Source of the DNA: an archaeon
GTDB lineage: Archaea > Nanobdellota > Nanobdellia > Woesearchaeales > GW2011-AR9
Assembly (NCBI GenBank): GCA_018696395.1
Contig: JABHQR010000018.1
Location: 1-49,418 of the forward strand
Length of the DNA stretch: 49,418 bases
Reading direction: 5' to 3'
The position numbers and the translations under genes were made by a program. Position 1 is the first letter of the stretch. Every line of letters starts with the position of its first letter. A model generated the notes under the pieces. The model saw only the letters and a list, made by a program, of their open reading frames with translations. It did not search any database and had not been told where the DNA came from. Below are positions 40,556 to 49,232 of this stretch, piece after piece.

Positions 40556-42343
40556 ATGAGTTTTAAAGATAATCCTATTGTCTACTTAACATTAAAAACA
40601 TGGGAATTTTCTAAAGGTAACAGAAAAAATGTAGTTCTTTATGTATTATTATTCTTTTGTGCTCATACCATAAATTTTTTAGAACCTTTAGTTATAGCTA
40701 AGGTGTTAAACATCATTCAAGAACAAGGAATTACAACAGACAGTTTCTCAACAATTGTGATGTGGCTAACTTCAATTTTAGTGTTATATGTTGGATTCTG
40801 GTTATTTCATGGGCCCGCAAGAGTTATTGAACTTAAAAATTCTTTCTTAGTTAGAGCTAACTATAAAAAATTTTTATTAGATGGAACTATGAATTTACCT
40901 TCAGAGTGGCACACCAATCATCATTCAGGAGATACCATTGACAAAGTTGAAAAAGGAACTTTAGCATTATTCAATTATTCTGGAAATACTTTTGAAGTTA
41001 TTGAATTTATCATTAGATTTGTAAGTTCATATTTAGCACTATCTTATTTTAATTTACATTCAAGTTATATAGTATTATTCTTACTTATAATGACCATGAC
41101 AATTATCCTTAAGTTCGATAAAGTTTTAATCGGATATTACAAAAGACTTAATTTTGCAGAGAATGAAATCGCAGCAAAAATTTATGATACAATAAGTAAC
41201 ATAACTACAGTAATCATCCTTAGGATAGAGAAATTACTGTCTAATGCTATGTTCAAAAAGATCATGAAACCACTAGGAATTTATGTTCGAAGTAGAAAGA
41301 TTAGTGAAACTAAATGGTTCTTAGTAACAATGTGTACAGGATTAATGACTTTTTTTGTATTATCATCTTACCTTTATTCAAATTTAAAAGCAGGAACCAC
41401 CGTACTAATCGGAACAGTTTATGTGTTATATGGTTATGTTCAAAGAATTAATGGTTTATTTTATCGTTTTGCTTACAAGTATGGACAAATTGTAAAACAA
41501 AAAACGGATGTTCATAACTCAGAGATATTATCTAAAGAGTTCAGAAAAAAGAAATATGTAAGAAAAATTAGCCTAAACAAAAATTGGAAAGAGATACAAG
41601 TAAAGGGACTCCAGTTCACATATGAAGAAGATAACATAAAAAACAATAATCCACATTTAAATAACATCTCTTTAATTATTGGAAAAAAACAAAAGATAGC
41701 ATTAGTTGGAGAAAGTGGAAGTGGGAAAACTACATTGTTAAAATTAATTAGGGAATTGTATAAACCACAAAAATTAAAGTTGTACATTGATGGCAAGGAG
41801 TTGAAATATGGTTTTTCTTCGATAAGTTCAGAAATTGCTTTAATACCTCAGGATCCAGAAATATTTTCTACTACAATCAAAGAAAATATCACATTAGGAG
41901 TCACACATAAATTAGAATATATTAAGAAATTTACAAAAATGGCCAGATTTAATTCTGTTGCTGAAAAATTACCTCACAAGTATGAATCTTCAATTGTAGA
42001 AAAAGGAGTTAATTTAAGTGGTGGAGAAAAACAGAGGTTAGCTTTATCAAGAGGATTAATGGCTTGTGAAGATAAACAGATAGTATTATTAGATGAGCCA
42101 ACCAGTAGTGTTGACCCTAAGAATGAATTATTAATTTATAAAAATATTTTTAGTAATTTTAAAGATAAAACCATTATATCTTCTGTTCATAGGTTGCATT
42201 TATTAAATTTATTTGATAGGATATATTATTTTAAAGAAGGCAAGATTGTAGCTGCAGGAAGTTTTGATGGGTTGTTAAAAAAGTCATTTGAATTTAGGTT
42301 AATGTGGAGAAGGTACAATAGGGCACAAGAAAACAAACTGTAA
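40556..42343 (+). CDS. ABC exporter half-transporter (fused permease-ATPase)
   Basis: A 595-residue type IV ABC exporter: membrane domain with about six helices (VVLYVLLFFCAHTINFLEPLV onward, 1-320), then the ATPase domain with Walker A VGESGSGKTT, Q-loop ALIPQDPEIFSTTIKENI, signature LSGGEKQRLALSRGL, Walker B IVLLDEPTSSVDP and the switch His in SSVHR. It would act as a homodimer, since no second half is adjacent. The substrate (lipid, peptide or drug) cannot be inferred. The upstream spacer has a TATA-like aattatttaaat at 40521-40532, about 27-29 bases before the ATG. Confidence 0.92.
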   Translation: MSFKDNPIVYLTLKTWEFSKGNRKNVVLYVLLFFCAHTINFLEPLVIAKVLNIIQEQGITTDSFSTIVMWLTSILVLYVGFWLFHGPARVIELKNSFLVRANYKKFLLDGTMNLPSEWHTNHHSGDTIDKVEKGTLALFNYSGNTFEVIEFIIRFVSSYLALSYFNLHSSYIVLFLLIMTMTIILKFDKVLIGYYKRLNFAENEIAAKIYDTISNITTVIILRIEKLLSNAMFKKIMKPLGIYVRSRKISETKWFLVTMCTGLMTFFVLSSYLYSNLKAGTTVLIGTVYVLYGYVQRINGLFYRFAYKYGQIVKQKTDVHNSEILSKEFRKKKYVRKISLNKNWKEIQVKGLQFTYEEDNIKNNNPHLNNISLIIGKKQKIALVGESGSGKTTLLKLIRELYKPQKLKLYIDGKELKYGFSSISSEIALIPQDPEIFSTTIKENITLGVTHKLEYIKKFTKMARFNSVAEKLPHKYESSIVEKGVNLSGGEKQRLALSRGLMACEDKQIVLLDEPTSSVDPKNELLIYKNIFSNFKDKTIISSVHRLHLLNLFDRIYYFKEGKIVAAGSFDGLLKKSFEFRLMWRRYNRAQENKL

Positions 42344-42513
42344 ACAAACTGATTCTATTTTAACATATAATATTTCTAGTATTGAACATACTTTCGAAAA
42401 GTTTTAAAACAAACTATTTTGAGAATTAATCATTATTTAATAAATTATGATTAAATTAAAATAAATAAAAAAACGCATAAATTAAATAAAAATATTTTTA
42501 CAAGAGGTATAAA

Positions 42514-43038
42514 ATGAAAGTATTAATAATTGTCGCACAAGAAAATTACCAAGACCATGAATATATGGTTCCAAAAATGATTCTTGAAAAAGAGGGTATT
42601 GAAACAATTACCGCTTCTAAACAAAAAGGCATATGTCAAGGATCTTTAGGTGGAAGTACTGAGGCAGAACTATCTTTATCTGAAGTTAACATAGAAGAAT
42701 ATATAGCAATAATTTTTGTAGGAGGAAGTGGAGCAATAAGATATCAACAAGATGGAGAAGTAAACAAGATTATTCAAAATTGTATTGAAAAAAATAAAAT
42801 TTTAGCAGCCATATGCATCGCACCAACAATTCTAGCTTATTCTGGAATTTTGCAAGGTAAAAAAGCAACAGTCTGGAACAATGACAATCAACAAAGCAAA
42901 CTTTTAGAAGAAAAAGGAGTACAATACACTAATGAAGATGTTACCGTTGATGGAAAAATTATTACAGCAAATGGACCCCATGCAGCTGAACAATTTGGAA
43001 AAACAATATTGAAATTGTTAAAAAAGTCCAGACCATAA
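42514..43038 (+). CDS. DJ-1/PfpI family protein
   Basis: A 174-residue class I glutamine-amidotransferase-like protein. The nucleophile elbow is AAICIAPTILAYSG (C101), the partner acid is E16 in YQDHEY, and GGSGAIRY and TANGPHAAEQFG complete the family pattern. Members act as proteases, deglycases or chaperones; the catalytic His seen in PfpI would be at ICIAP position +1, which is Ile here, as in DJ-1-like members. AGAGGTAT precedes the ATG by about five bases. A T/A-rich 170-bp spacer separates it from the ABC exporter. Confidence 0.88.
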   Translation: MKVLIIVAQENYQDHEYMVPKMILEKEGIETITASKQKGICQGSLGGSTEAELSLSEVNIEEYIAIIFVGGSGAIRYQQDGEVNKIIQNCIEKNKILAAICIAPTILAYSGILQGKKATVWNNDNQQSKLLEEKGVQYTNEDVTVDGKIITANGPHAAEQFGKTILKLLKKSRP

Positions 43039-43076
43039 TCAAATATTATCAAATATTGATAAAAGTAATAAATACA

Positions 43077-43679
43077 ATGAAAGAACTTTCAAAAGAATTT
43101 TTCAAACAAGACACGGTAAAAGTAGCTAAAAAATTATTGGGTAAAATTATTGTTATTGGGGATTTGAAAGGAAGAATTGTTGAAACTGAAGCTTATGGTA
43201 AAGACCCAGCAAGCCATGCGTTCAAACGAACTGAACGAAGTGCAATCATGTTTGATACTTATGGACATGTTTATGTTTACCTAATTTATGGGATGTATAA
43301 TTGTATTAATTTTACAACCGAAAAAGAAACAGTTCCAGGCGCAGTGTTAATTAGAGCAGTAGAACCATTAAATGAGATTGAATTAATAAAACAAAGAAGA
43401 AAAACCAACAAAAAAGATAATTTATGTTCTGGACCAGGAAAATTATGTCAAGCATTTGATATTGACAAAAGATATAATAATCTTGTAATTGGAAATGAAA
43501 TTAAAATTTATGATGATAAATTTAAATTGAATCATTTTAAGATAGGACAAAGTTCAAGAATTGGTATTAAAGACGCATTACATTTAGAATGGAGATTTTA
43601 TATTATAGATAATGAGCATGTTAGCAAAGTAAAAATTAATCAAAAAAATGAAAAAAAATCACAGATTATAGATAATTAA
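43077..43679 (+). CDS. 3-methyladenine DNA glycosylase (AAG/MPG type)
   Basis: Excises alkylated and deaminated purines in base-excision repair. Family signatures: FFKQDTVKVAKKLLGK, RIVETEAYGKDPASHAFKRT with the catalytic Glu in ETEAY, YGHVYVYLIYGMYNCIN (intercalating Tyr), PGAVLIRAVEPL and LCSGPGKLCQAFDID, with the late SSRIGI. It has 200 residues from the ATG at 43077; an in-frame TTG at 43056 would add seven residues without similarity. The basic C-terminus (KINQKNEKKSQ) overlaps the next convergent gene by 4 bp. Confidence 0.93.
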   Translation: MKELSKEFFKQDTVKVAKKLLGKIIVIGDLKGRIVETEAYGKDPASHAFKRTERSAIMFDTYGHVYVYLIYGMYNCINFTTEKETVPGAVLIRAVEPLNEIELIKQRRKTNKKDNLCSGPGKLCQAFDIDKRYNNLVIGNEIKIYDDKFKLNHFKIGQSSRIGIKDALHLEWRFYIIDNEHVSKVKINQKNEKKSQIIDN

Positions 43680-44233
43680 GCAACCATCTTTTCTAATGCT
43701 GTTTCCATTTGTTCAATATTTTTTAGGATTACTTCAACACTACCAATCCAAGTTATAATCTCATCGACACCTTCTTTAGCATCAGAGATCAATCTTTTTA
43801 ATTTAGGAGTTAACCTTTCTGATTCTGATCCTCCTTTCTTTGACCTTAACTCTTCATATGTCTTGATTTGTAATAATTCTTGACGTAAATCCCCAGTAAA
43901 CATTGAAGCTGCCCTCGTTAATTTAGCATCAGCAATTTCTAATTGGTTTAATAACTTCAACAATTTATTCTTTTGATCAGGGGGAAGAAGTTTAATTAAA
44001 TCAGCAATATTATGCTTCAACTTTTTTTCTGACCTAGAAGCTCTCCATTGTGCTCTTCCAATCCATCTTAAAACTCTTAGCGCCCTATTTACATCTTTTA
44101 TCGCTTTATCAACATCCTCATTAGAAATCCGTCCTAATTCTTCTTTTAATTCTTTAGCTTCATTATATTCTGCTGCAAAAAGATCCATAGTACGTTTTGT
44201 ACCAGAACTGATTTTATCTAATTCTTTTACCAT
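43676..44233 (-). CDS. All-helical hypothetical protein, 185 aa
   Basis: Not recognised. The whole sequence is charged helix: ISSGTKRTMDLFAAEYNEAK, VDKAIKDVNRALRVLRWIGR, LEIADAKLTRAASMFTGDLR, DEIITWIGSVEVILKNIEQM, suggesting a four-helix bundle or coiled coil. Cytoplasmic. The ATG at 44233 is favoured because AGAGGTG lies 7-13 bases before it; the alternative GTG at 44242 is part of that site. Its 3' end overlaps the glycosylase gene tail to tail. It is divergent from the small membrane protein. Confidence 0.62.
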   Translation of the reverse strand: MVKELDKISSGTKRTMDLFAAEYNEAKELKEELGRISNEDVDKAIKDVNRALRVLRWIGRAQWRASRSEKKLKHNIADLIKLLPPDQKNKLLKLLNQLEIADAKLTRAASMFTGDLRQELLQIKTYEELRSKKGGSESERLTPKLKRLISDAKEGVDEIITWIGSVEVILKNIEQMETALEKMVA

Positions 44234-44355
44234 TATTAACACCTCTAATTAATTTTAAAAATTAACTTCTATTATGGTAGCTAAATATTACTCCCTTTAT
44301 ATTAATTTTGATATTTAAGTGTAGGTTCTTTAATAACAATCGCATTTCCAAATTA

Positions 44356-44365
44356 TTTATATATT
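44356..44365 (+). promoter_or_regulatory. TATA box of the small membrane protein gene
   Basis: TTTATATATT centred about 28 bases before the ATG at 44388, giving a leaderless transcript. Confidence 0.6.
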
Positions 44366-44387
44366 AAGTAATATTTCTAGATTAATT

Positions 44388-44612
44388 ATGGTTAAAAAAA
44401 AGAGAAGATATAATATAATTCAAAAGTTAGAAAATTTAAGATCAGTAAGTGTTATTATGCTAATCATATCTTTATTGTTATTCACATTAGCAATAATTGT
44501 TGAAAGTGCTTTTTTTTCAAGTATGTTTTTATTACTAGCAATGGTGCTCTTAATTACCTGGACCTTAGCATATTCCCATATAGGTGAAAAAATTAAAAAG
44601 TTAAATTCATAG
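44388..44612 (+). CDS. Small two-helix membrane protein
   Basis: A 74-residue protein with a basic N-terminus (MVKKKRRYNIIQK), helices at about 22-41 (VSVIMLIISLLLFTLAIIVE) and 45-63 (FFSSMFLLLAMVLLITWTL), and a basic tail. No family is recognised. It lies 83 bp ahead of the stomatin gene; NfeD-type proteins usually partner stomatins, but this is too short and lacks an OB domain. Confidence 0.6.
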   Translation: MVKKKRRYNIIQKLENLRSVSVIMLIISLLLFTLAIIVESAFFSSMFLLLAMVLLITWTLAYSHIGEKIKKLNS

Positions 44613-44695
44613 TTGTATAAATAACAAATAATTTCACAAATTAAATAAATTAAAATTTTAGAAATAAACTAAAAATCATTTTTGGGGGTGAAAAA

Positions 44696-45466
44696 ATGTA
44701 TGAATTTCTAATATTACTTGTTAATCCTATTACAATTGGTTTGTTTGTGATATTACTAGCAAGTTTAAAAATAGTAAAAGAATATGAAAAAGGAATAAAA
44801 TTTAATTTAGGTAAATTTCATTCAACAATACAACCAGGATTAAGATTAATTATACCCTTAATTCAAAGTTGGGAAAGAGTTGATATGAGGATTAAAGCAG
44901 TAGATGTTCCTGACCAAGATTGTATTACCAAAGATAACGTTTCAGTAAGAGTTAATGCAGTATTGTACTTTAAAGTTGCAGAATCTAAAAGAGCAATTTT
45001 ACAGGTAGAAAATTATTTCTATGCAGTATCACAATTATCTCAAACCACAATGAGAGACATTGTTGGAGAAGTTACATTAGATGAATTGCTTAGCAAAAGG
45101 GACCAGGTTTCAAAAAGAATTCAACAGATTGTTGATAAAGCTACTGACCCATGGGGGATTAAAGTAGAATCAGTTGATTTAAAGCATATTGAATTACCAA
45201 ACGATATGAAACGTACCATGGCAAAGGAAGCAGAATCCGAAAGAGAAAAACGAGCAGTAATAATTAAAGCAGAAGGAGAATTTATTGCTGCAAAGAATAT
45301 GTATAAAGCGGCAGACATATTATCTAAAGCACCAGGAGCGCTACACTTGAGAACGTTACAAAGTATTAATGATATGTCTAGTGACCAAAGTAATACAATT
45401 GTATTTGTAACACCAATAGAAATTCTAAAAGCTTTTGAAGGATTTGCTAAGAAAGGAAAAAAATAA
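44696..45466 (+). CDS. Stomatin/SPFH (band 7) membrane protein
   Basis: A 256-residue slipin: N-terminal hydrophobic hairpin (FLILLVNPITIGLFVILLAS), then the SPFH domain with KEYEKGIKFNLGKF, PGLRLIIPLIQSWERVDMRI, DVPDQDCITKDNVSVRVNAV and TMRDIVGEVTLDELLSKRDQ, followed by a helical segment (MKRTMAKEAESEREKRAVII) and the end NTIVFVTPIEILKAF. It organises membrane microdomains; archaeal members are often paired with a membrane protease. GGGGGTGA stands 4 bases before the ATG, one of the strongest ribosome sites in the window. Confidence 0.94.
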   Translation: MYEFLILLVNPITIGLFVILLASLKIVKEYEKGIKFNLGKFHSTIQPGLRLIIPLIQSWERVDMRIKAVDVPDQDCITKDNVSVRVNAVLYFKVAESKRAILQVENYFYAVSQLSQTTMRDIVGEVTLDELLSKRDQVSKRIQQIVDKATDPWGIKVESVDLKHIELPNDMKRTMAKEAESEREKRAVIIKAEGEFIAAKNMYKAADILSKAPGALHLRTLQSINDMSSDQSNTIVFVTPIEILKAFEGFAKKGKK

Positions 45467-45485
45467 TTTTTTATTTTTTTATTTA
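45467..45485 (+). terminator. T-tract terminator after the stomatin gene
   Basis: Two T-runs (six and seven T) separated by one A directly follow the stop codon. Confidence 0.45.
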
Positions 45486-45530
45486 TATTAATTTGAATTC
45501 AAAAAGTATTATTAATTATTTCAAATTTCA

Positions 45531-45570
45531 CACAAACCCACTGGTCAAGAATACAAATTCTTTTTAAATT
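45531..45570 (+). promoter_or_regulatory. 40-bp promoter repeat, copy 1 (before YhaM-like gene)
   Basis: CACAAACCCACTGGTCAAG, one variable base, then ATACAAATTCTTTTTAAATT. The end TTTTTAAATT acts as TATA box about 35 bases before the ATG at 45602. The same 40 bases with one change (A to T at position 20) recur at 46583 before xseA. The GC-containing upstream half is unlike the surrounding AT-rich DNA, so it looks like a binding site. Confidence 0.8.
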
Positions 45571-45601
45571 CAAAAAAAATAGTGATGTTGAGGTAAGATA
45601 A

Positions 45602-46561
45602 ATGTATCAAAAAAAACAATTAATTAAAAATCTAAATAATGAAGACATAGTTAATGACATTTTTGTTATAAAATCTAAGAAAAATGTGATTAGTTATGCT
45701 AATAAGACTAAATTTAGGTTTGAATTAAGAGTGGCTGACAGTAGTGGAGAAATTGATCTTAAATATTGGGGATCAAATGATCATAATGAAGTTCAAAGTA
45801 TACATTCAGTAATTAAAGAAAATTCAGTAATCCAAGTTGTTGGAAAGATTAATGAATTTAATAATATTCTAGAGATTAGCACTAATCAAATTAAGATTCT
45901 TAACGAAACTGAATTTGATTCAAGTTCATTTATCGAAAAAAATAATAAAAATATTGAAGAAATGTTTCAAAAACTCAATGACCACCTAGATAGTATAACT
46001 GATTTAGAATTAAAACAATTAGTAAAAACGTTCTTACAAGACCAACTGTTTGTTAATAAGTTTAAAACCTGGCCTGGATCAAATTACAGACATCATGCTT
46101 ATATTGGGGGTTTATTGGAGCACACACTTAATGTAATGGAAATTTCTTTAAGGATATCTAAAAATAATCCAGAACTTAATCAAGACTTGTTAGTTATTGG
46201 ATCGTTCTTACATGATATTGGCAAGTTAAAATCATTATCCCTTTCTATTTCAATAAAAACAACAAATGAAGGGATTACGCAAGGAACACAACTATTAGGG
46301 TTAAAGCTGTTTGAAGATAAAATCAAATCTTTGCATATACCTAAACAAATATTATTAAAATTACAAAACATAATTCTCAGTAGTCCTGGTAAAAAAGAAT
46401 ACGGGGCAATAAAATTGCCTCTCACACCAGAAGCATTAACAATAAGTTTAGCGAAAGAGACCGATACTAAAATTAATTCAATGTTAAAAATAAGATCTAA
46501 TTCAGAAACCGACCAAGATTTTGTTTACAATAAAGAGTTTGGAAATGTGTATTTGAAGTAA
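45602..46561 (+). CDS. YhaM-like OB-fold plus HD-domain nuclease
   Basis: A 319-residue protein. The N-terminal OB-fold nucleic-acid-binding domain (1-100) contains FRFELRVADSSGEIDLKYWG and VIQVVGKINEFNNILEIST. The HD domain (about 160-310) has HHAYIGGLLEHTLNVMEISL, then FLHDIGKLKSLSL, the metal-binding H...HD...D pattern. This layout is that of the YhaM/CBF1 3'-5' exoribonuclease family of Gram-positive bacteria. Likely role: 3' exonuclease on single-stranded RNA or DNA. TTGAGGTAAG precedes the ATG. It shares its promoter element with xseA, so the two nucleases are probably co-regulated. Confidence 0.82.
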   Translation: MYQKKQLIKNLNNEDIVNDIFVIKSKKNVISYANKTKFRFELRVADSSGEIDLKYWGSNDHNEVQSIHSVIKENSVIQVVGKINEFNNILEISTNQIKILNETEFDSSSFIEKNNKNIEEMFQKLNDHLDSITDLELKQLVKTFLQDQLFVNKFKTWPGSNYRHHAYIGGLLEHTLNVMEISLRISKNNPELNQDLLVIGSFLHDIGKLKSLSLSISIKTTNEGITQGTQLLGLKLFEDKIKSLHIPKQILLKLQNIILSSPGKKEYGAIKLPLTPEALTISLAKETDTKINSMLKIRSNSETDQDFVYNKEFGNVYLK

Positions 46562-46582
46562 GAGGTTAGATTCTAAATTTAG

Positions 46583-46622
46583 CACAAACCCACTGGTCAA
46601 GTATACAAATTCTTTTTAAATT
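46583..46622 (+). promoter_or_regulatory. 40-bp promoter repeat, copy 2 (before xseA)
   Basis: 39 of 40 bases match copy 1 at 45531. The TTTTTAAATT end lies about 27 bases before the ATG at 46645. The repeat begins 22 bp after the stop of the YhaM-like gene, so xseAB has its own promoter despite lying downstream in the same direction. Confidence 0.8.
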
Positions 46623-46644
46623 ATTAAAGATATAAGGTTATACA

Positions 46645-47781
46645 ATGTCAGGGGAGAAAAATAGGAAAATATTTTCAGTATTAGAATTAACTTTAACTAT
46701 AAAACAAATTTTAGAAAGAGACCACGATTTACAAAATATTTCAGCCAGAGGAGAAATATCAAATTTAACTAAACATAGTTCTGGCCATTACTATTTTTCT
46801 ATAAAAGATAAAGGAAGTCAATTAACCTGTATTATGTTTAGATACAAAGCATCAAATTTAAATTTTGAACCAAAACATGGTGATCAAGTAATTGTTACTG
46901 GTGATGTTAATGTTTATGAACAAAGAGGAAATTACCAATTACTAGTTAATTGTATGAAAAAAGATGGATTGGGAGAGTTACATAAAAGATTTTTAGAATT
47001 AAAAGAAAAACTTGAAAAGGAGGGGGTTTTCAAAAAAAATAATCCAATTCCTAAATTTCCTAAAATCATAGGGGTTGTAAGTTCCCCTACTGGCGCAGCA
47101 TTACAAGACATATTAGACACCATAAAGAGAAGATTCCCTTGTGTAAAAGTAATAATTTCCCCAGCATTAGTCCAAGGAGAAAGTTCTGCACCATCAATTG
47201 TAAATGCGATAAGCATATTAAATAAGATCAATGATACAAAAGAAAAAGTTGATACTATAATTGTTGCAAGAGGAGGAGGTTCATTAGAAGATTTATGGTC
47301 ATTCAATGAAGAGATTGTAGCAAGAGAAATTTACAACTGCAAAATACCAATCATTTCTGGAGTTGGTCATGAAACTGATTTTACAATCACAGATTTTGTA
47401 GCTGATTTAAGAGCACCAACACCCTCCATTGCAGCAGAATTAGCAGCCCCATTAAAATATGATTATTTAGAGTTATTAAGAAATCACCATAAATCTATTG
47501 CAAGACTATTAGAAAATCCTATAGTAAGAAAAACACAATCATTAGATGAATTTCATAACAGAATAATGTTTAATGTTAAATTTTTGATTCAAAATAAAAA
47601 GGAACAGATTAATTTGTTACTTCAAAAATTGAAATCATTAGATGTAAATTCTACCCTAAAAAGGGGGTTCAGTATCACGATGTTAAATGATCATGTAATA
47701 AAATCAACCAGTGAAATTAAAGAAAAAGATATTATCAAGACAATATTAAGTGAAGGAGAATTCTTATCAGAGATAAAATGA
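46645..47781 (+). CDS. xseA: Exonuclease VII large subunit
   Basis: The catalytic subunit of the bacterial-type exonuclease VII, which degrades single-stranded DNA from both ends. The N-terminal OB-fold (1-100) contains ISARGEISNLTKHSSGHYYF. The catalytic domain has GVVSSPTGAALQDILDTI, VIISPALVQGESSAPSIVNA, IIVARGGGSLEDLWSFNEE and PIISGVGHETDFTITDFVADLRAPTPS. A short coiled-coil region and a small C-terminal domain (RGFSITML) follow. At 378 residues it is slightly short (bacterial 400-450), mostly in the coiled coil. A small-subunit gene follows after 44 bp. ExoVII is a bacterial enzyme, so horizontal acquisition is likely. Confidence 0.94.
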   Translation: MSGEKNRKIFSVLELTLTIKQILERDHDLQNISARGEISNLTKHSSGHYYFSIKDKGSQLTCIMFRYKASNLNFEPKHGDQVIVTGDVNVYEQRGNYQLLVNCMKKDGLGELHKRFLELKEKLEKEGVFKKNNPIPKFPKIIGVVSSPTGAALQDILDTIKRRFPCVKVIISPALVQGESSAPSIVNAISILNKINDTKEKVDTIIVARGGGSLEDLWSFNEEIVAREIYNCKIPIISGVGHETDFTITDFVADLRAPTPSIAAELAAPLKYDYLELLRNHHKSIARLLENPIVRKTQSLDEFHNRIMFNVKFLIQNKKEQINLLLQKLKSLDVNSTLKRGFSITMLNDHVIKSTSEIKEKDIIKTILSEGEFLSEIK

Positions 47782-47825
47782 AAACTGGTAATTAGATAAA
47801 TTAACAAAAAAGAGGAGAAATAAAA

Positions 47826-48047
47826 ATGAAGATAGAACAAACAGAATCATTTGAAGATAAAATTCAAAGAATTGAACAGATAGTAAACAAAATGGAAGAA
47901 GGTAACCTTAAATTAGAAGAAAATATTTATCTATTTAAAGAAGGAAGTGAACTTACTAAACAATGCCAAGAAGAGATTAATAAAGCAGAATTATTAATTC
48001 AAAAGGTTATTGAAAATGCAGGCAAAATAGAATTTGAAAATTGTTAA
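47826..48047 (+). CDS. xseB: Exonuclease VII small subunit
   Basis: A 73-residue helical protein with the family pattern FEDKIQRIEQIVNKMEEGNLKLEENIYLFKEGSEL, followed by a helical C-terminal half. Several copies wrap the coiled coil of XseA. GAGGAG stands about nine bases before the ATG. Co-transcribed with xseA. Confidence 0.92.
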   Translation: MKIEQTESFEDKIQRIEQIVNKMEEGNLKLEENIYLFKEGSELTKQCQEEINKAELLIQKVIENAGKIEFENC

Positions 48048-48086
48048 AGTACATTGATATAATTATTAAAAAATAAAAGATATCAA

Positions 48087-49190
48087 TCAACCTTTCTTAC
48101 TAATTTTGGGGTCTGGACGAGAAGATGCAAAACCTTCTAATTCATCCAATAAAGAACTGTCTGAATCACCTTGCCAAGATCTTGGAGCGTCACCCAACCC
48201 CATATCTTCATCCCAAAAATAAGCATTATTGTAATAATACCATACTTCTACAACAGGGTAATCTGTAAATTTAAAATATTTGTAAGGGATACTCCCTCCC
48301 TCTACAACATTACCTGAAATTTCATCGTAATAAGATCCACTAGTTGCTTCTAAAGCAAACCAATCACCATTTTGATTAATTTCAACCCAAGCATGACCAC
48401 CTAACTGATCATCCATCCTGATTATACCTAAAACTACCCTAACATCTTCTTCATCAAAAAATTCACTAGCGATTAACAATGAAACTAAAGTGTTTGCTTG
48501 TTCAGAACAATCACTAGCAATTTGTCCTGGAGCAGGATTGGATTCTAAATATGGAGTTTCAGTTAAAAACTCTTCAGGATAATACCAATATTCAGAAACA
48601 CCATTAAGATATTCTTCAGAAACCCAAACCCAAGATAAAGATTCATCATATATCTCTTGAATTGAATCAAATCCCATAACTAATTCTTGTACAGCATCTG
48701 AATCAGGAGTCACATAAAGTTGATACTGAGACAAGATCTCATCACTGAGAGTTTCATTAGGATGTTTCTCTTCCATGATATCTCTTAATTCATCTTTATC
48801 AACAACATCTTTCTTTTCTAAACTTCTGTTAAGTTTAACATCCTTAAACATTTGTTCTCGATCAGCATCCATTTCTTCCCTTAATTCACCTAATACTGTT
48901 GAAAGTTCACTAACCTTAAATGCCCTCATCACACAAGGATCATTTTTTAAGTAAATTATTTCTTCAAGTGTAGCATCAGTCCCTATTAAAATGAAGTTAA
49001 CAAGTTCAATTTCTTTAACTATTTCTCCCGGGATTAGTTTTTCATAATCACAACTAGAATTAAACTGAAAATATACTGGAACGGTATTATTAGTAGAGTT
49101 ATTTGAACAAGAACAAGATGAGATTAATGTAATAATAACTAAACTAATTATAAAAATAATTACTTTTAATTTAAGTTTGCTTTTTAACAT
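48087..49190 (-). CDS. Transglutaminase-like lipoprotein
   Basis: A 367-residue exported protein. The signal peptide (VIIFIISLVIITLISS) ends in ISSCSC, so C26 or C28 may carry the lipid. A helical, acidic segment (95-185) precedes a transglutaminase-like core: SDCSEQANTLVSLLIA with nucleophile C228, GGHAWVEIN with H266, and WFALEATSG, where the usual Asp of the triad is Glu (E281). The family includes proteases and amide-transfer enzymes acting on surface proteins or peptidoglycan-type peptides. Many Trp/Tyr occur in the C-terminal third. The gene is the last one before the right IS end, whose inner border lies 87 bp ahead of the ATG. Confidence 0.8.
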   Translation of the reverse strand: MLKSKLKLKVIIFIISLVIITLISSCSCSNNSTNNTVPVYFQFNSSCDYEKLIPGEIVKEIELVNFILIGTDATLEEIIYLKNDPCVMRAFKVSELSTVLGELREEMDADREQMFKDVKLNRSLEKKDVVDKDELRDIMEEKHPNETLSDEILSQYQLYVTPDSDAVQELVMGFDSIQEIYDESLSWVWVSEEYLNGVSEYWYYPEEFLTETPYLESNPAPGQIASDCSEQANTLVSLLIASEFFDEEDVRVVLGIIRMDDQLGGHAWVEINQNGDWFALEATSGSYYDEISGNVVEGGSIPYKYFKFTDYPVVEVWYYYNNAYFWDEDMGLGDAPRSWQGDSDSSLLDELEGFASSRPDPKISKKG

Positions 49191-49232
49191 TTTTATTAAA
49201 TTTAATTTAAAGATTGTTATTAGTGTACATAG

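Noticed and set aside
44388-44612. NfeD partner of the stomatin
   Set aside because: Only 74 residues with two helices and no OB-fold domain.
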